From Luteitalea sp. (GTDB lineage Bacteria; Acidobacteriota; Vicinamibacteria; Vicinamibacterales; Vicinamibacteraceae): DNA of 42,896 bases. Position numbers and translations under genes: made by a program. This document shows, piece after piece, positions 41,842 through 42,896 of this stretch (positions within the stretch are counted from its first letter, which is position 1; the number at the start of each line of letters is the position of its first letter). A model generated the notes under the pieces. That model was not told the DNA's origin and searched no databases. It saw nothing but the letters and a program-made list of their open reading frames with translations. The DNA lies in the NCBI GenBank assembly GCA_009377495.1, contig WHTZ01000055.1, forward strand, positions 1-42,896, in the 5' to 3' direction.

Positions 41842-42855
41842 ATGCAAATGCCGAAATCTGGGAGTCGATTTCTTGCGCTGGCGCTGAGCGTGACGTTCGG
41901 TGTGGCGCTGTGGAGCCCTGCGTGCTCGGACGAGGCGAGCTCCACGAGAGCCGCCGAGACCTCGGAGCAGCCCGCCGTCTCGTTCAGCCACGAGCCCAAT
42001 GTGCTCCACATCGAGATCGGCGGACGCCGATTCGCCGATTACGTATATGCGGACCAGGAGATCACGCGACCGTACTTCACGCACGTGACCACGCCGGCGA
42101 GCATTCGCGTCACCCGTAATCATCCTCCGAATGAGGGGAGCGATCTCGTCGATCACGCGATGATGCACCCGGGCATCTGGATGGCGTTTGGCGATCTGAG
42201 CGGCAATGACTACTGGCGGCTGAAGGCAAAGGTGGAGCACGAGATGTTCACCGGCGCGCCGAAGGGCGGCAGGGGCAAGGGAGCATTCGGCGTACGTAAC
42301 TATTTCTTGAAGAGCGGCACCACGGATCGCATCGCGTCGGAGGAGGCCTCTTACACCATCCTCGTGACGCCGGAGGGCTATCTGCTCCTCTGGGATACCA
42401 CGTTCGCTCCTTATGGAGAGGCGGACGAGATCGTGTTCGGCGATCAGGAAGAGATGGGCCTCGGCATCCGGCTGCAGACGCGCCTGGCCGAGCAGTTCGG
42501 CGGTGCGCTCACCGATGCGGAGGGTCGGACGGGCGCCGAGAAGATCTGGAGTACGCAGTCGGACTGGGTTGACTACAGCGGCACCTTCGAGGGCAAGTGG
42601 ATTGGGATGACAGTGATGCCGCACCCGGCCAACTTCAGGAAGAGCTGGTACCACGCGCGCGACTACGGCTTCACGGCCGCCAACCCGTTCGGGCGCGCGG
42701 CGATGAAGGCGGGGCCCAAGAGCGAGGTCACCGTGCGAAAGGGCGAGACACTCCGACTCCGCTACGGCGTGCTGATCCACTCGGCCGACTCGAAGCAGGA
42801 GACCGACACTGCAGCAGCCTACCAGCGGTATCTCACGACGGCGGGCAGGGAGTAA
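41842..42855 (+). CDS. DUF6807 family protein, copy 3
   Basis: 337 residues, GGAGAG before the ATG (a second ATG two codons later is possible). Signal sequence ending in SPAC, a possible lipobox (Cys near 29), so perhaps a lipoprotein. VLHIEIGGRRFADYVYAD, RPYFTHVTTPA, HPGIWMAFGDLSGNDYWR, DQEEMGLGIRLQT, WVDYSGTFEGKWIGMTVMPH, SWYHARDYGFTAANPFG and RYGVLIHSADSKQET, closely matching the copy at 15925. Unknown activity; its fixed place behind Gfo/Idh/MocA in both cassettes points to a joint extracytoplasmic step. The last 41 bases of the window hold no further gene start that can be judged. Confidence 0.88.
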   Translation: MQMPKSGSRFLALALSVTFGVALWSPACSDEASSTRAAETSEQPAVSFSHEPNVLHIEIGGRRFADYVYADQEITRPYFTHVTTPASIRVTRNHPPNEGSDLVDHAMMHPGIWMAFGDLSGNDYWRLKAKVEHEMFTGAPKGGRGKGAFGVRNYFLKSGTTDRIASEEASYTILVTPEGYLLLWDTTFAPYGEADEIVFGDQEEMGLGIRLQTRLAEQFGGALTDAEGRTGAEKIWSTQSDWVDYSGTFEGKWIGMTVMPHPANFRKSWYHARDYGFTAANPFGRAAMKAGPKSEVTVRKGETLRLRYGVLIHSADSKQETDTAAAYQRYLTTAGRE

Positions 42856-42896
42856 CTTCCTCACGGATGGCTGAAGACGCGAAGTATCCGCTGCAG

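Noticed and set aside
1..42896. CRISPR array or phage module
   Set aside because: No regularly spaced direct repeats beyond the 39-bp coding repeat, and no phage structural genes seen.

Overview
The window is a high-GC bacterial segment best explained as an accessory catabolic island. The organism is probably an Acidobacteriota member of Vicinamibacterales type. This is inferred from the Oar-like TonB receptors with an N-terminal carboxypeptidase-regulatory domain, the Tat-exported Gfo/Idh/MocA proteins, the DUF6807 proteins, the sulfatase/FGE genes and the SSS symporter. No marker gene proves the phylum.

Layout. 1-1085: a frameshifted PemK/MazF-like toxin tail, a 3' fragment of a tRNA-Lys(CTT) gene that looks like an integration scar, then nothing recognisable. 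1086-3631 (-): a decaying TonB receptor / DapA-like / FAD-oxidoreductase operon. 3714-7904 (-): operon 1, DUF1537 kinase - PdxA - HpcH aldolase - Fe-ADH, with overlapping genes. 8034-9578 (+): SSS symporter, convergent with IclR regulator A. 10680-12432: remnants of a serine recombinase, a DDE integrase and a second symporter, then IclR regulator B. 13330-19240 (-): PQQ-protein remnant, esterase, DUF6807, Gfo/Idh/MocA and HpcH. 19950-22576 (+): formylglycine-generating enzyme and PhoD-like phosphatase. 22714-30958 (-): sulfatase, SUMF1-BNR-MORN fusion, DUF6807 and TonB receptor. 31300-31943: DUF6807 and ISNCY-type transposase remnants. 31944-36182 (-): operon 2, a second copy of the DUF1537-PdxA-HpcH-Fe-ADH operon. 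36716-42855 (+): TonB receptor - HpcH - Gfo/Idh/MocA - DUF6807.

The window is built from diverged copies of a few modules. The HpcH aldolase occurs four times, in two contexts: with kinase/PdxA/ADH, and with Gfo/DUF6807. Six promoters carry the same 22-23 bp operator-like motif (GAAAATA, spacer, TTGACA, TTTC or TTCC), always in the orientation of the downstream gene. This suggests one regulon, plausibly controlled by the two IclR paralogues. The region between 19241 and 19949 looks like an inverted, partly deleted copy of the divergent promoter region at 36183-36715; it keeps a short stretch resembling the start of a third DUF1537 gene.

Proposed joint function (inference): TonB receptors bring in a carbohydrate or an acidic derivative. 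Exported Gfo/Idh/MocA, DUF6807, esterase and sulfatase proteins process it outside the cytoplasm, and the SSS symporter imports an acid. DUF1537 plus PdxA convert a four-carbon sugar acid to DHAP and CO2 by the chemistry known for D-threonate/D-erythronate. HpcH splits a 2-keto acid into pyruvate-type and aldehyde products, and Fe-ADH handles the aldehyde. The real substrate cannot be read from the sequence.
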